Assembly: GCA_029551925.1 (NCBI GenBank)
Contig: JAKPEO010000034.1
Location: forward strand, 30,196-94,195
Origin: a bacterium
GTDB lineage: Bacteria > JAGOBX01
Length of the DNA: 64,000 nt
Reading direction: 5' to 3'
This document shows, piece by piece, positions 18,935-26,936 of this stretch; position 1 is the first letter of the stretch; each line of letters opens with the position of its first letter. The translations under genes and the position numbers were made by a program. The notes below the pieces were generated by a model that worked only from the letters and a program-made list of their open reading frames with translations, did no database searches and was not told where the DNA came from.

Positions 18935-19037
18935 TAAAAAAAACATACTAACTGTTGTGAATAGAAGTGATTTTTTTAATGCGAAATTTAAATTATCTCA
19001 CAGAGCAGAGCCGCAGAGTTCACAAAAAAAGAATAAG

Positions 19038-19071
19038 TATGTCAAGCATCTTGCTTGACATATATTTTTAT
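19038..19071 (+). terminator. Hairpin terminator downstream of the hybrid kinase
   Basis: A perfect 11-base stem, TATGTCAAGCA (19038-19048) with TGCTTGACATA (19052-19062), and a three-base loop. A T-rich tail follows (19063-19071). The stem is nearly symmetric, so it may also be one member of a palindromic repeat family. It lies about 160 bases past the kinase stop codon. Confidence 0.55.
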
Positions 19072-19279
19072 AGCATCGTAAAATACACCACGCAAATTAA
19101 AATTTGCGACTACAATAATGTAAAATAATCATATCATCAAATCAACCGCAAATAAAAAAAATATTTTCTTCTTCATGGCTTATTTTAACTTCGAGTCTTC
19201 GTGTTTATTTTTTTTAAACACAAAGGCACAAAGTTAGACAAAGACTCAAAGAAAAAACGCAATAATAAAACTTATAAAA

Positions 19280-19315
19280 AAATCACTTTTATTCATTTTC
19301 ATTTATCTATTAAAA
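19280..19315. repeat. Diverged direct repeat, copy B
   Basis: The partner of 18899-18934. It is more AT-rich than copy A and appears to be the decayed copy. Confidence 0.45.
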
Positions 19316-19342
19316 ATTTAATCGCAAATTTTAATAAATTAA

Positions 19343-19371
19343 TTGACTATTTTGAATAATAGTGTTAAAAT
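19343..19371 (+). promoter_or_regulatory. Promoter for the GT9 gene
   Basis: TTGACT at 19343-19348, a 17-base spacer and TAAAAT at 19366-19371. It lies about 65 bases upstream of the ATG at 19437. The pattern is the same as at 233 and 34667. Confidence 0.6.
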
Positions 19372-19436
19372 CACAAATCGAAAATTTTAAAATTTGGAAA
19401 CGGTAAAATATTAAGTAATTTATAATTTTGACAAAT

Positions 19437-20372
19437 ATGAACAGCAAGAAAAAAGTATTAATTATTAAATTAGGGTATTCAGAAACATTAGATGCAGAAA
19501 TCGGCAATACTTGCAGTTTAGGCGATGTATTGCGCACTACTGTTATTCTGCATATTTATAAAGATTATGATGTTACTTGGCTGACAGACGAAAAAGCACT
19601 GCAATTATTGCGCGGGAATCGTTATATCAAAAGAATTTTAACTTTTGATTTAATGTCCGTGTTATTATTGCTCGGCGAAAAATTTGATATAATGATAAAT
19701 TTAGAAAAGATACCGGGCATTTGCGCGCTTGCTGATAAAATTGACGCTTGGCAGAAATACGGATTTAGATTAGATAGAGATAAAGGCTCAGCAGAAGCGT
19801 ATGAATATTCGCAAGCGGCATTAAACATTGCCACCCAAGAAGACGAAAAAAAACGCAATAACAAATGCTGGCAAGAAATATTATTTGAAATGCTTAATAA
19901 AAAATGGACTAATGAAAATTATATATTATCTTATAAACCAAAAACAAAAGAAATATATGACATTGGATTTAATATGTATGTCGGGCCAAAATTTCCAATA
20001 AAACAATGGCCATTAGACAACTGGAAAAAATTAGCGAATAAATTAGAAAAAAAATACAGCATTACATATCAAGAAAGTTTAGACAATATTTACGGCTATA
20101 TTGACTGGCTGAACAAATCAAAATTAATAATCACAAATGATTCATTGGGGTTGCATATAGCGGCGGCATTGAATAAAAAAATTATCGCGCTCATTGGGCC
20201 TACTTCAACTACTGAAATTCCGCATTTGCCAAATATATTAATAGTCAAACCTAAAAAAAAATTAAAATGTATTCCGTGTTTTAAAGAGTATTGCAAATTA
20301 AATGATACCTGTATGAATTATATAGATGTTGATGATGTCGTTCAAGCGGTTCATAAAATTTTAAAAAAATAA
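19437..20372 (+). CDS. Family 9 glycosyltransferase (heptosyltransferase-like)
   Basis: 311 residues from the ATG at 19437; an in-frame TTG at 19428 is the alternative. It starts with the GT9 pattern KVLIIKLGYSETL and SLGDVLRTT. It ends with the typical nucleotide-sugar region LIITNDSLGLHIAAAL and IALIGPTS, then a cysteine-bearing KCIPCFKEYC segment that is common in this family. GT9 enzymes transfer heptose or related sugars from ADP-activated donors to lipopolysaccharide core on the cytoplasmic face of the inner membrane. The protein is slightly shorter than the usual 340-350 residues. The radical SAM gene follows 25 bases later. The sugar and acceptor are not determinable here. Confidence 0.8.
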   Translation: MNSKKKVLIIKLGYSETLDAEIGNTCSLGDVLRTTVILHIYKDYDVTWLTDEKALQLLRGNRYIKRILTFDLMSVLLLLGEKFDIMINLEKIPGICALADKIDAWQKYGFRLDRDKGSAEAYEYSQAALNIATQEDEKKRNNKCWQEILFEMLNKKWTNENYILSYKPKTKEIYDIGFNMYVGPKFPIKQWPLDNWKKLANKLEKKYSITYQESLDNIYGYIDWLNKSKLIITNDSLGLHIAAALNKKIIALIGPTSTTEIPHLPNILIVKPKKKLKCIPCFKEYCKLNDTCMNYIDVDDVVQAVHKILKK

Positions 20373-20397
20373 TTTTTTCAGCGAAATATTAAAAAAA

Positions 20398-21465
20398 ATG
20401 AAGCCAAAATTATTATTAGATTCGCATAAATTATTATGGCATCTTGATAGATTGAAAGATTGGCTTGACGGCAAACGCATCGCGCCGATACATATAGATA
20501 TGGGATTAAGTAAAGATTGTAATTTACGCTGTTTATATTGTTATGGTAAAGTCCAAAAATTAGATAAGTCAGTAATACCGCGCGAGCCATTATTAAATTT
20601 TTTGCGAGATGCTGCTGAAATAGGCGTAAAAAGTGTGGCTATGATAGGCGATGGCGAACCGCTGATGAATCCTGCTGTATATGACGCAGTAGATTGCGGC
20701 TATGATTGTGGATTAGATTTATCTATGGGCACGAACGGAATATTATTAAAAGATGATAAACTCCCGAAACTATTGAAAAAATTAGTATATTTAAGATTCA
20801 ATATCAGTGCGGCGGCACCGCAAGCTTACAGCAAAATCCATTTATGTCCTGAACGAATGTTTAATATTGCGATTGAAAAAATCAGAAAGTGCGTTGAGAT
20901 AAAAAAAAAACTGTCTTTAAAAATTACAATTGGTATGCAGATGGTGCTGATACCCGAATGCGCTGACCAGATTATACCATTGTCAAAATTAGGCGCGGAA
21001 TTAGGCGTAGATTATTTAGTAATTAAACATTGCAGCGACAGCGAAGACAGAGAATTAAATATCCCATTAGAGCAATATCCAAAATACGAGCGCGATTTAA
21101 AAGAAGCGGAACAGTATTCAAATGACAATTATCAAGTAATAGTAAAATGGCGTAAAATTATGGCGCTCGGTAAAAAGAAATACGATAGATGTCTTGGTAT
21201 TCCGTTTTTACTGCAAATTTCAGGAAACGGCGATGTCAAGCCGTGCGGTTTTTTATTTCCTAAAAAAGGTTATTTAATGGGCAACATAATAAAACAATCA
21301 TTTAAAGAAATATTTTACGGCGAAGAATATTGGAATGTTATAAAACATTTAGCAACTGACTTTGATGTGCATACTCAATGCGGCACCGCTTGCCGTCAAG
21401 ATTATATAAACGAATTTTTATGGAATCTTCTTTACAACAAACCTGACCATATTAATTTTATTTGA
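20398..21465 (+). CDS. Radical SAM protein with SPASM-like C-terminus
   Basis: 355 residues. The [4Fe-4S]/SAM motif is CNLRCLYC at residues 41-48, followed by the GDGEPLMNP glycine motif. The second half has conserved cysteines around GNGDVKPCGFLFP and QCGTACRQDY, which suggests one or two auxiliary clusters as in SPASM proteins. Such proteins modify peptides, sugars or other small substrates by radical chemistry. The partner is unknown and no small precursor peptide is seen next to it. It follows the GT9 gene by 25 bases, so a role in envelope sugar modification is possible but unproven. No clear ribosome site precedes the ATG. Confidence 0.8.
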   Translation: MKPKLLLDSHKLLWHLDRLKDWLDGKRIAPIHIDMGLSKDCNLRCLYCYGKVQKLDKSVIPREPLLNFLRDAAEIGVKSVAMIGDGEPLMNPAVYDAVDCGYDCGLDLSMGTNGILLKDDKLPKLLKKLVYLRFNISAAAPQAYSKIHLCPERMFNIAIEKIRKCVEIKKKLSLKITIGMQMVLIPECADQIIPLSKLGAELGVDYLVIKHCSDSEDRELNIPLEQYPKYERDLKEAEQYSNDNYQVIVKWRKIMALGKKKYDRCLGIPFLLQISGNGDVKPCGFLFPKKGYLMGNIIKQSFKEIFYGEEYWNVIKHLATDFDVHTQCGTACRQDYINEFLWNLLYNKPDHINFI

Positions 21466-21490
21466 TTTTTTATTAATTTTTTAGTATAAT
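21462..21490 (+). promoter_or_regulatory. Promoter for the 5'-nucleotidase gene
   Basis: TTGATT at 21462-21467, a 17-base spacer and TATAAT at 21485-21490. The -35 overlaps the last codons of the radical SAM gene. The leader is about 35 bases, with an AGGGAAAA ribosome site. Confidence 0.6.
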
Positions 21491-21532
21491 TTTTTCTTTA
21501 AAAATTTTAAATTTGTATAGGGAAAAATATTT

Positions 21533-23077
21533 ATGAATAAAAACCGCAATTTTAAAATCATAATGTTGGTTTTAGTATTTCAATTCATTTTTATTTTTAA
21601 TTTATTTGCCGAACAAGTAAAATTAACATTTTTTTATACTAATGATATACACGGAAATATTAAACCATATAATATTATGCGCCGCGATTTAGAAAAGCCG
21701 TTTTTAGGTGGCGGCTTCTCAATAATGAAAAAGTATATTGATGATTACAAAAAAAATAATAAAAACCGAATTATAATTTTAGTTGATGCCGGCGATATAT
21801 TTCAAGGCACGCCGGAAGGCGATTTGACTGACGGAACGCTGGTAATTGAGACAATGAATAAAATGAATTATACTGCCGCGACATTAGGCAATCATGAATT
21901 TGACAGAGGCGAAGATAAACTTTTAAAATTAATTGATAAAATGAAATTCGCCGCAGTATCTGCAAATATCACAGCGCCGTCAAAATCAAAACTAAAAAAA
22001 TATGCTATAAAAAATTTTAATAATAAAATCAGAATAGCATTTACAGGATTATTGACAACAGAAACAAAAAAAATATTAGGAGCCGGAGCATTAAAAAAAT
22101 TTGATATTTTAGATGAGATGAGTTCATTAAAAAATGTCTTGAATTTATTAAAGAAAGAAAAATACGATATGTTAGTATTATTGTCTCACTGCGGGACAGC
22201 GACTGATTCAGCGATAGTTTCAGAAATTGGCGATTTTGATGTGATATTCGGCGGTCACGACCATTCAGCAAAATTAGAGCCATTAATTGTGGAAAACAGA
22301 AAAACCTTGGTTTTTAGCACTTACGGCAGATTGTCGCAAATAGGGCAGTTAGAAATTGATTATGACAAAAAATCAAAGAAAATAGTAAACTTTAAAAATG
22401 CGATGATAGATTTAAAAGAAGAAATAGGTCAAGATAAAGCGCTTCAAAAATTTATAACAGAAAAAAGCAAAAATATAGATAAAATAATGAATGTCAAAAT
22501 TGGTTACAGTGAAATTGATTTAGCAAGAAATGCTGTTGACGACAGTTATTATTCCAGTTCTGTATTAGGAAATATTTTAACTGATGTATTGCGCGAAAAA
22601 TCAGGAGCGCAGATAGCGTTTTATAATAACAGTGGTATTAGGAGTTCGATAGCAGCAGGTACTGTAAAATTTCGCGATGCTTATCAAGTTGAGCCATTCG
22701 GCAATACAATTTATACAATGAAATTAAAAGGTTCTGATATTCGTCAATTTATTAGCGAAGTTTTAAATGACGCATATCATTCAGTTCAAATTAGCGGTTT
22801 AAAAATAGAATATTATCAAGATGCAAGCGATAGTAAATTTTATTTATCGAAAATTGTATTAGACAACGGTTCTTTGCTGAACGACGCCGAATATTATTTA
22901 ACTGCAACTCCAAATTATATAGGTGCTGGAAACGACGGATATCTTGTATTTTTGAAAGGTATCGAAAAAAAAGATTTATTGATTTCGATATTAGATTCGT
23001 TTGTCGAAAAATTAAAAAGCAACGAAAAATACAATTATGTTTTTAAAAATCGAATTGAATTTATAGGAATAAAATAA
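21533..23077 (+). CDS. Secreted 5'-nucleotidase / UshA-family metallophosphatase
   Basis: 514 residues with a signal peptide ending near LFA-EQ (about residue 26). The metallophosphatase domain shows TNDIHGN, DAGDIFQGTPEGD, GNHEFDRG, LSHCG and GGHDHS, all the usual two-metal ligands. The C-terminal nucleotide-binding domain starts near residue 330 and contains NILTDVLREKSGAQIAFYNNSGIR. It would hydrolyse nucleotides or related phosphoesters in the periplasm, feeding nucleosides to the CNT transporter at 26937. The gene has its own promoter and an AGGGAAAA ribosome site. The next gene starts 17 bases after the stop. The exact substrate is not set by the sequence. Confidence 0.88.
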   Translation: MNKNRNFKIIMLVLVFQFIFIFNLFAEQVKLTFFYTNDIHGNIKPYNIMRRDLEKPFLGGGFSIMKKYIDDYKKNNKNRIIILVDAGDIFQGTPEGDLTDGTLVIETMNKMNYTAATLGNHEFDRGEDKLLKLIDKMKFAAVSANITAPSKSKLKKYAIKNFNNKIRIAFTGLLTTETKKILGAGALKKFDILDEMSSLKNVLNLLKKEKYDMLVLLSHCGTATDSAIVSEIGDFDVIFGGHDHSAKLEPLIVENRKTLVFSTYGRLSQIGQLEIDYDKKSKKIVNFKNAMIDLKEEIGQDKALQKFITEKSKNIDKIMNVKIGYSEIDLARNAVDDSYYSSSVLGNILTDVLREKSGAQIAFYNNSGIRSSIAAGTVKFRDAYQVEPFGNTIYTMKLKGSDIRQFISEVLNDAYHSVQISGLKIEYYQDASDSKFYLSKIVLDNGSLLNDAEYYLTATPNYIGAGNDGYLVFLKGIEKKDLLISILDSFVEKLKSNEKYNYVFKNRIEFIGIK

Positions 23078-23094
23078 TTTTTTGGGGGTTATAG

Positions 23095-24648
23095 ATGTCG
23101 AGCGTAAATTCTAAAAAAATCGAGGAGTTAAAAGCAAAGCGTAAAAAGATTTTGGAGATGGGCGGCATTGAAAAAATCGAGAAGCGTAAAAAAACAGGGA
23201 AATTAACGGCGCGCGATCGTATAGAATATTTATTAGATGAAAATACTTTTAATGAAATAGATGCGTTTATTAAACATCGTTCACAAGATTTTGATATGGA
23301 CAAAACCGAAGCTCCTGCTGACGGCGTAATAACCGGCTATGGCTCAATTAATGGCAGAAAGGTATTTGTTTATTCGCAAGATTTTACAGTTATCGGCGGG
23401 TCATTAGGCGAAATGCACGCGAAAAAAATCTGTAAAATTTTAGATATGGCATTAAGTTATGGTTGTCCAGTAGTAGGCATAAACGATTCAGGCGGCGCGC
23501 GAATACAAGAAGGCATAGATTCATTAGCTGGATATGGCGAAATTTTTTTTCGTAATACCAAAGCGTCAGGCGTAATACCGCAGATATTAGCGGTAATGGG
23601 GCCGTGCGCGGGCGGCGCAGTTTATTCGCCGGCAATTATGGATTTTATTTTTATGGTAAATAAAACAGCGCAGATGTTTGTTACAGGTCCGCAGGTTATA
23701 AAAGCAGTGACTGGCGAAGATGTGACGATAAACGAATTAGGCGGCGCTATTACTCATAATACCAAAAGTGGCGTAGCGCATTTTATTGCGCCTGACGAAT
23801 ATAGTTGTCTTGATATGATAAAACAGATATTTGAATTTATACCATCAAATAATTTAGACGACCCTCCATTTGAATATCAAGACGAATTTTATTATGAAAT
23901 ACCTGAATTAAATGAAATTTTACCGGACGAATCGAACAAATCGTATGATATGAAAAATATAATTTTGAAAATAATAGACGATTCTGATTTTATGGAAGTA
24001 CAGCAGCATTTTGCTCAAACGATAATCGTCGGATTTGCTAAAATCGCCGGGCGCTCGATTGGAATAATAGCAAATCAGCCAAAGATAAACGCCGGAGTAT
24101 TGGATTATAATTCATCAGATAAAGCCTCAAGATTTATTAGATTTTGCGATGCTTTTAATATTCCGCTTATAACATTCACAGATGTGCCCGGTTATTTGCC
24201 CGGCGTATATCAAGAACATAACGGTATAATTCGGCACGGCGCAAAATTACTATATGCTTATTCTGAAGCCACTGTGCCTAAAATAAATATTATTATCCGC
24301 AAAGCGTATGGCGGCGCTTATATTGCGATGAGCAGTAAGCATTTAGGCGCTGATTTTGTCTATGCTTGGCCTACCGCTGAAATTGCGGTGATGGGACCGG
24401 ACGGCGCGGCTAATATAATTTTCAAAAACGAAATTAGCGCATCGGAAAATCCGATAGAGATGCGCAAACAAAAAATAGCAGAATACACTGAAAAATTTGC
24501 CAATCCGTATGTTGCTGCAGCTCGCGGATATGTAGATGATGTAATTGAACCAAAAGATACACGCAATAAAATAATTTCCGCTTTGAAGATAGCGCGCTCA
24601 AAACGCGAGTATCGTCCGACGCGCAAACACGGAAATATACCTTTATAA
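23095..24648 (+). CDS. Acyl-CoA carboxyltransferase (propionyl-CoA carboxylase beta / methylmalonyl-CoA decarboxylase alpha)
   Basis: 517 residues, full length for the family. The N-terminal half has RKKTGKLTARDRIEYLLD, GVITGYGSINGRKV, the oxyanion region INDSGGARIQEG and MGPCAGGAVYSPA. The C-terminal half has VPGYLPG, the second oxyanion region AYGGAYIAM and a terminal RKHGNIPL. It transfers carboxyl between biotin and an acyl-CoA. Neither a biotin carrier, a biotin carboxylase nor a membrane decarboxylase subunit is in the window, so the direction (carboxylase or Na+-pumping decarboxylase) cannot be told. A GGGGG ribosome site precedes the ATG. It probably shares a message with the genes on both sides. 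Confidence 0.88.
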   Translation: MSSVNSKKIEELKAKRKKILEMGGIEKIEKRKKTGKLTARDRIEYLLDENTFNEIDAFIKHRSQDFDMDKTEAPADGVITGYGSINGRKVFVYSQDFTVIGGSLGEMHAKKICKILDMALSYGCPVVGINDSGGARIQEGIDSLAGYGEIFFRNTKASGVIPQILAVMGPCAGGAVYSPAIMDFIFMVNKTAQMFVTGPQVIKAVTGEDVTINELGGAITHNTKSGVAHFIAPDEYSCLDMIKQIFEFIPSNNLDDPPFEYQDEFYYEIPELNEILPDESNKSYDMKNIILKIIDDSDFMEVQQHFAQTIIVGFAKIAGRSIGIIANQPKINAGVLDYNSSDKASRFIRFCDAFNIPLITFTDVPGYLPGVYQEHNGIIRHGAKLLYAYSEATVPKINIIIRKAYGGAYIAMSSKHLGADFVYAWPTAEIAVMGPDGAANIIFKNEISASENPIEMRKQKIAEYTEKFANPYVAAARGYVDDVIEPKDTRNKIISALKIARSKREYRPTRKHGNIPL

Positions 24649-24671
24649 AAAAACGGGGAGAAATTGAAATT

Positions 24672-25319
24672 ATGATAAATTTGCATTGTCATACTTATTT
24701 TAGCGACGGAATATTGGGTCCTGCAGAATTACTTACGCGCTGTATAAAAAAAAGATATCGTGCAGTAGCGCTAACTGACCATATTGATGAAAGTAATTTT
24801 GAAAATGTTCTAAAAAATGTAAAAAAAGTAACTGACGAATTTAATAAAAGTTTAAATTTTCGTGCGCTTTGCGGCGCAGAATTGACTTATGTTTTACCTA
24901 AAAATATTGATAAAATAGCGAAAGAATGTAGAAAATTAGGCGCTGAAATAATTGTCGTGCACGGTGAAACATTAGTAGAGCCGGTGCCAGAAGAAACTAA
25001 TATTTATGCGGCGCAATCTAAAAATATTGATATTATAGCGCATCCAGGTTTGATTTGCTCAAAATCTGTAAAATACGCAAAAAAAAATAATATTTCATTA
25101 GAGATAACTTCACGCAAAGGTCATTCTTTAAGTAATGGTTATGTTGCGAATATCGCGCAACAATATGATATTAATATGGTAATATCAACTGATGCTCATT
25201 GCCCAGAAGATTTGATAGATGAAAATTTTGCGATGCAGGTATTAATAGGCGCAGGCTTAACAAAAAAATCTATTATAAATCTTTGGAAAAATATGATCAG
25301 ATTAGCTGGATTAAAATAA
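24672..25319 (+). CDS. PHP-domain phosphoesterase (histidinol-phosphatase-like)
   Basis: 215 residues with the complete PHP metal-binding set: NLHCHTYFSDG, LTDHID, CGAE, VVHGE, AHPG and STDAH. These motifs build a three-metal site that hydrolyses phosphoesters. Family members include histidinol phosphatase (HisK type), polymerase-associated domains and small phosphatases. The substrate is open, and the his genes at 58021-59262 lie far off on the other strand. No signal peptide, so cytosolic. A GGGAG ribosome site sits 10 bases before the ATG. Confidence 0.8.
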   Translation: MINLHCHTYFSDGILGPAELLTRCIKKRYRAVALTDHIDESNFENVLKNVKKVTDEFNKSLNFRALCGAELTYVLPKNIDKIAKECRKLGAEIIVVHGETLVEPVPEETNIYAAQSKNIDIIAHPGLICSKSVKYAKKNNISLEITSRKGHSLSNGYVANIAQQYDINMVISTDAHCPEDLIDENFAMQVLIGAGLTKKSIINLWKNMIRLAGLK

Positions 25320-25328
25320 ATAAATAAA

Positions 25329-26078
25329 ATGGTTTGTGCTCAAATATCGATTGTTATACCTGTTTATAATGAGACACAGAGAATAGATAATTCATTATTC
25401 GAACTAAAAGATTATTTTTCAAATTTTAAATATGATTATGAAATTATTTTTGTTGATGACGGCAGCAGCGATAATACCGCTGAAAAACTCGAAAAGTTTA
25501 TAAATAATAATTTACTAAAAAAATTTAAACTATTGAAATTGCCTAAAAATTGCGGAAAAGGAGCAGCAGTAAAACACGGTATGTTGAATGCAATGGATAA
25601 TTCAGATTTATATTTTTTTATGGACGCTGATTTATCTACGCCCCTGAGTGAAATTAATAAATTTATTGAATATTATGAAACGCATAAAACTGATATTTTA
25701 ATTGGCTCGCGCAGTTTGGCTGATTCAAATGTCGTAGTGCATCAAAAAATCTATCGAGAATTGATGGGCAAGATATTCAATAAAATTTTGAAAATTTTGA
25801 TATTCACCGAATTTATAGATACACAGTGCGGATTTAAATTATTCAGTCCGCGCGCTCGTAAAAAAATATTTAAAAATTTAAAAATACAGAGATTCGCATT
25901 TGATGTTGAAATAGTATTTTTAGCGAAAAAATACAATATTTCAATTGAAGAATTGCCTGTGACTTGGGTGAATAAAGAAAATAGCCGCGTGCATATTATT
26001 AAAGATTCATTCAATATGCTTTGCGATGTAATAAAATTACAGATAAATTGGTTATTAGGAAAATATGAAAAAAAATAA
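25329..26078 (+). CDS. Family 2 glycosyltransferase, dolichyl-phosphate hexose synthase type
   Basis: 249 residues forming a single GT-A domain: SIVIPVYNE, FVDDGSSD, NCGKGAAVKHGML, the metal motif MDADLSTP and GSRS, then DTQCGFKLF. The DTQCGFKLF and RFAFDVEI pattern is typical of dolichyl-phosphate glucosyltransferase-like or undecaprenyl-phosphate sugar synthases. It likely makes a polyprenyl-phosphate hexose that GT39-type membrane transferases such as the one at 60505 could use. There is no C-terminal membrane pair. The gene starts 9 bases after the PHP gene and its 3' end overlaps the Poly_export gene by 14 bases. Confidence 0.85.
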   Translation: MVCAQISIVIPVYNETQRIDNSLFELKDYFSNFKYDYEIIFVDDGSSDNTAEKLEKFINNNLLKKFKLLKLPKNCGKGAAVKHGMLNAMDNSDLYFFMDADLSTPLSEINKFIEYYETHKTDILIGSRSLADSNVVVHQKIYRELMGKIFNKILKILIFTEFIDTQCGFKLFSPRARKKIFKNLKIQRFAFDVEIVFLAKKYNISIEELPVTWVNKENSRVHIIKDSFNMLCDVIKLQINWLLGKYEKK

Positions 26079-26829
26079 TTTTTCAAAAATTTTAATTTTA
26101 TTTTTTTTGAGTTTTTTTATTTTATCATCTGCGTCTGAAAATTTAGCGGACGACGAATATTTTTTCGGACCTGGCGATATTGTAAAAATAGATTTTTTAG
26201 CTGTGCGTTATATGACTGCAACTTATACGATAGACAATTACGGCGAGATAATTTTACCGGTATTTGGCAAATATAAAATCGCTAATAAATCAATAAATTT
26301 TGTAAAAAACGAATTAATAAAAATGTATTCGGGACACTTAAAAAATCCTGAAATTGAAGTTATATTAGTCAAATCATATAAAAGCGAGCAATCAGAGCAA
26401 AACCGCGTATTTTTAGAAAAATTAGAGACAATCAAACACAATTATTTTTTGAGAAATTACGAAAGCGTGGTATCTGAAACTTTGAAATTACTTGATTTTA
26501 TTGTTGATACTACCAAACGCGATAAACAGGTTTTTGGCGGTAAAAGTTTAGAATTAGAAATTTTAGATTTTGATTATTCTCTAAAAAATGGATTTTATGA
26601 AATAAAAGGAAGACTCCGAAATAATGTTTCGGCAAAATATAATTGGGTAAAATGCTCGTTTAAATTTTATTCAGCAAATGATAAATTATTAACTGAACGC
26701 GAGCATTATTTAGTGCGCGATGTGCCGATTTATCAGACACAGATTGCGCCATTTGAATTTAAAGGCGTAGCGCATAAAGAAGCAGTGAGAATAAAATATG
26801 AAATTACTGATTTTAGGATAGAAGAATAA
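26065..26829 (+). CDS. Secreted Poly_export domain fused to an FxLYD-like domain
   Basis: 254 residues. An N-terminal signal segment of about 24 residues is followed by a Wza-type polysaccharide export domain (about 30-112). That domain has FFGPGDIVKIDF, YTIDNYGEIILPVFG and KNPEIEVILV. A helical linker follows (about 112-160). The C-terminal beta domain (about 165-254) contains YEIKGRLRNNVSAKYNWVK, which resembles the FxLYD domain. Wza proteins normally carry SLBB repeats and a C-terminal pore helix, and neither is visible, so this is not a full exporter. It may be a periplasmic adaptor. It overlaps the preceding glycosyltransferase gene, with AGGA four bases from its ATG. Confidence 0.72.
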   Translation: MKKNNFSKILILFFLSFFILSSASENLADDEYFFGPGDIVKIDFLAVRYMTATYTIDNYGEIILPVFGKYKIANKSINFVKNELIKMYSGHLKNPEIEVILVKSYKSEQSEQNRVFLEKLETIKHNYFLRNYESVVSETLKLLDFIVDTTKRDKQVFGGKSLELEILDFDYSLKNGFYEIKGRLRNNVSAKYNWVKCSFKFYSANDKLLTEREHYLVRDVPIYQTQIAPFEFKGVAHKEAVRIKYEITDFRIEE

Positions 26830-26936
26830 CAAAAAAAAATGGACATAAAAAATAATAATAGCAGACAGCAAAAAGATGTTAAAAATTTTAAGATTAAAAA
26901 ATAAAAGAAAATAAATTATTTAAGGAGGAATTTTTT

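Larger units (their letters stand above)
18877..19342. repeat. Gene-free repeat mosaic
   Basis: No credible gene is seen. The gap holds several unrelated short repeats: a TCACTTC/GAAGTGA pair (about 18912 and 18954); GCAGAG/CAGAG words at about 19000-19020; the hairpin at 19038-19062; the perfect CGCAAATT-AA-AATTTGCG palindrome at 19091-19108; and an inverted repeat with CTTCGTGTTT (19197-19206) facing AAACACAAAG (19216-19225), nested inside GAGTCTT/AAGACTC (19193 and 19241). Related 36-base segments lie near both ends (18899 and 19280). This looks like a landing zone for small palindromic repeats. Confidence 0.6.

Noticed and set aside
26839-26904. 21-codon frame before the CNT transporter
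   Set aside because: Lysine- and asparagine-rich, with no ribosome site; expected by chance in AT-rich DNA.
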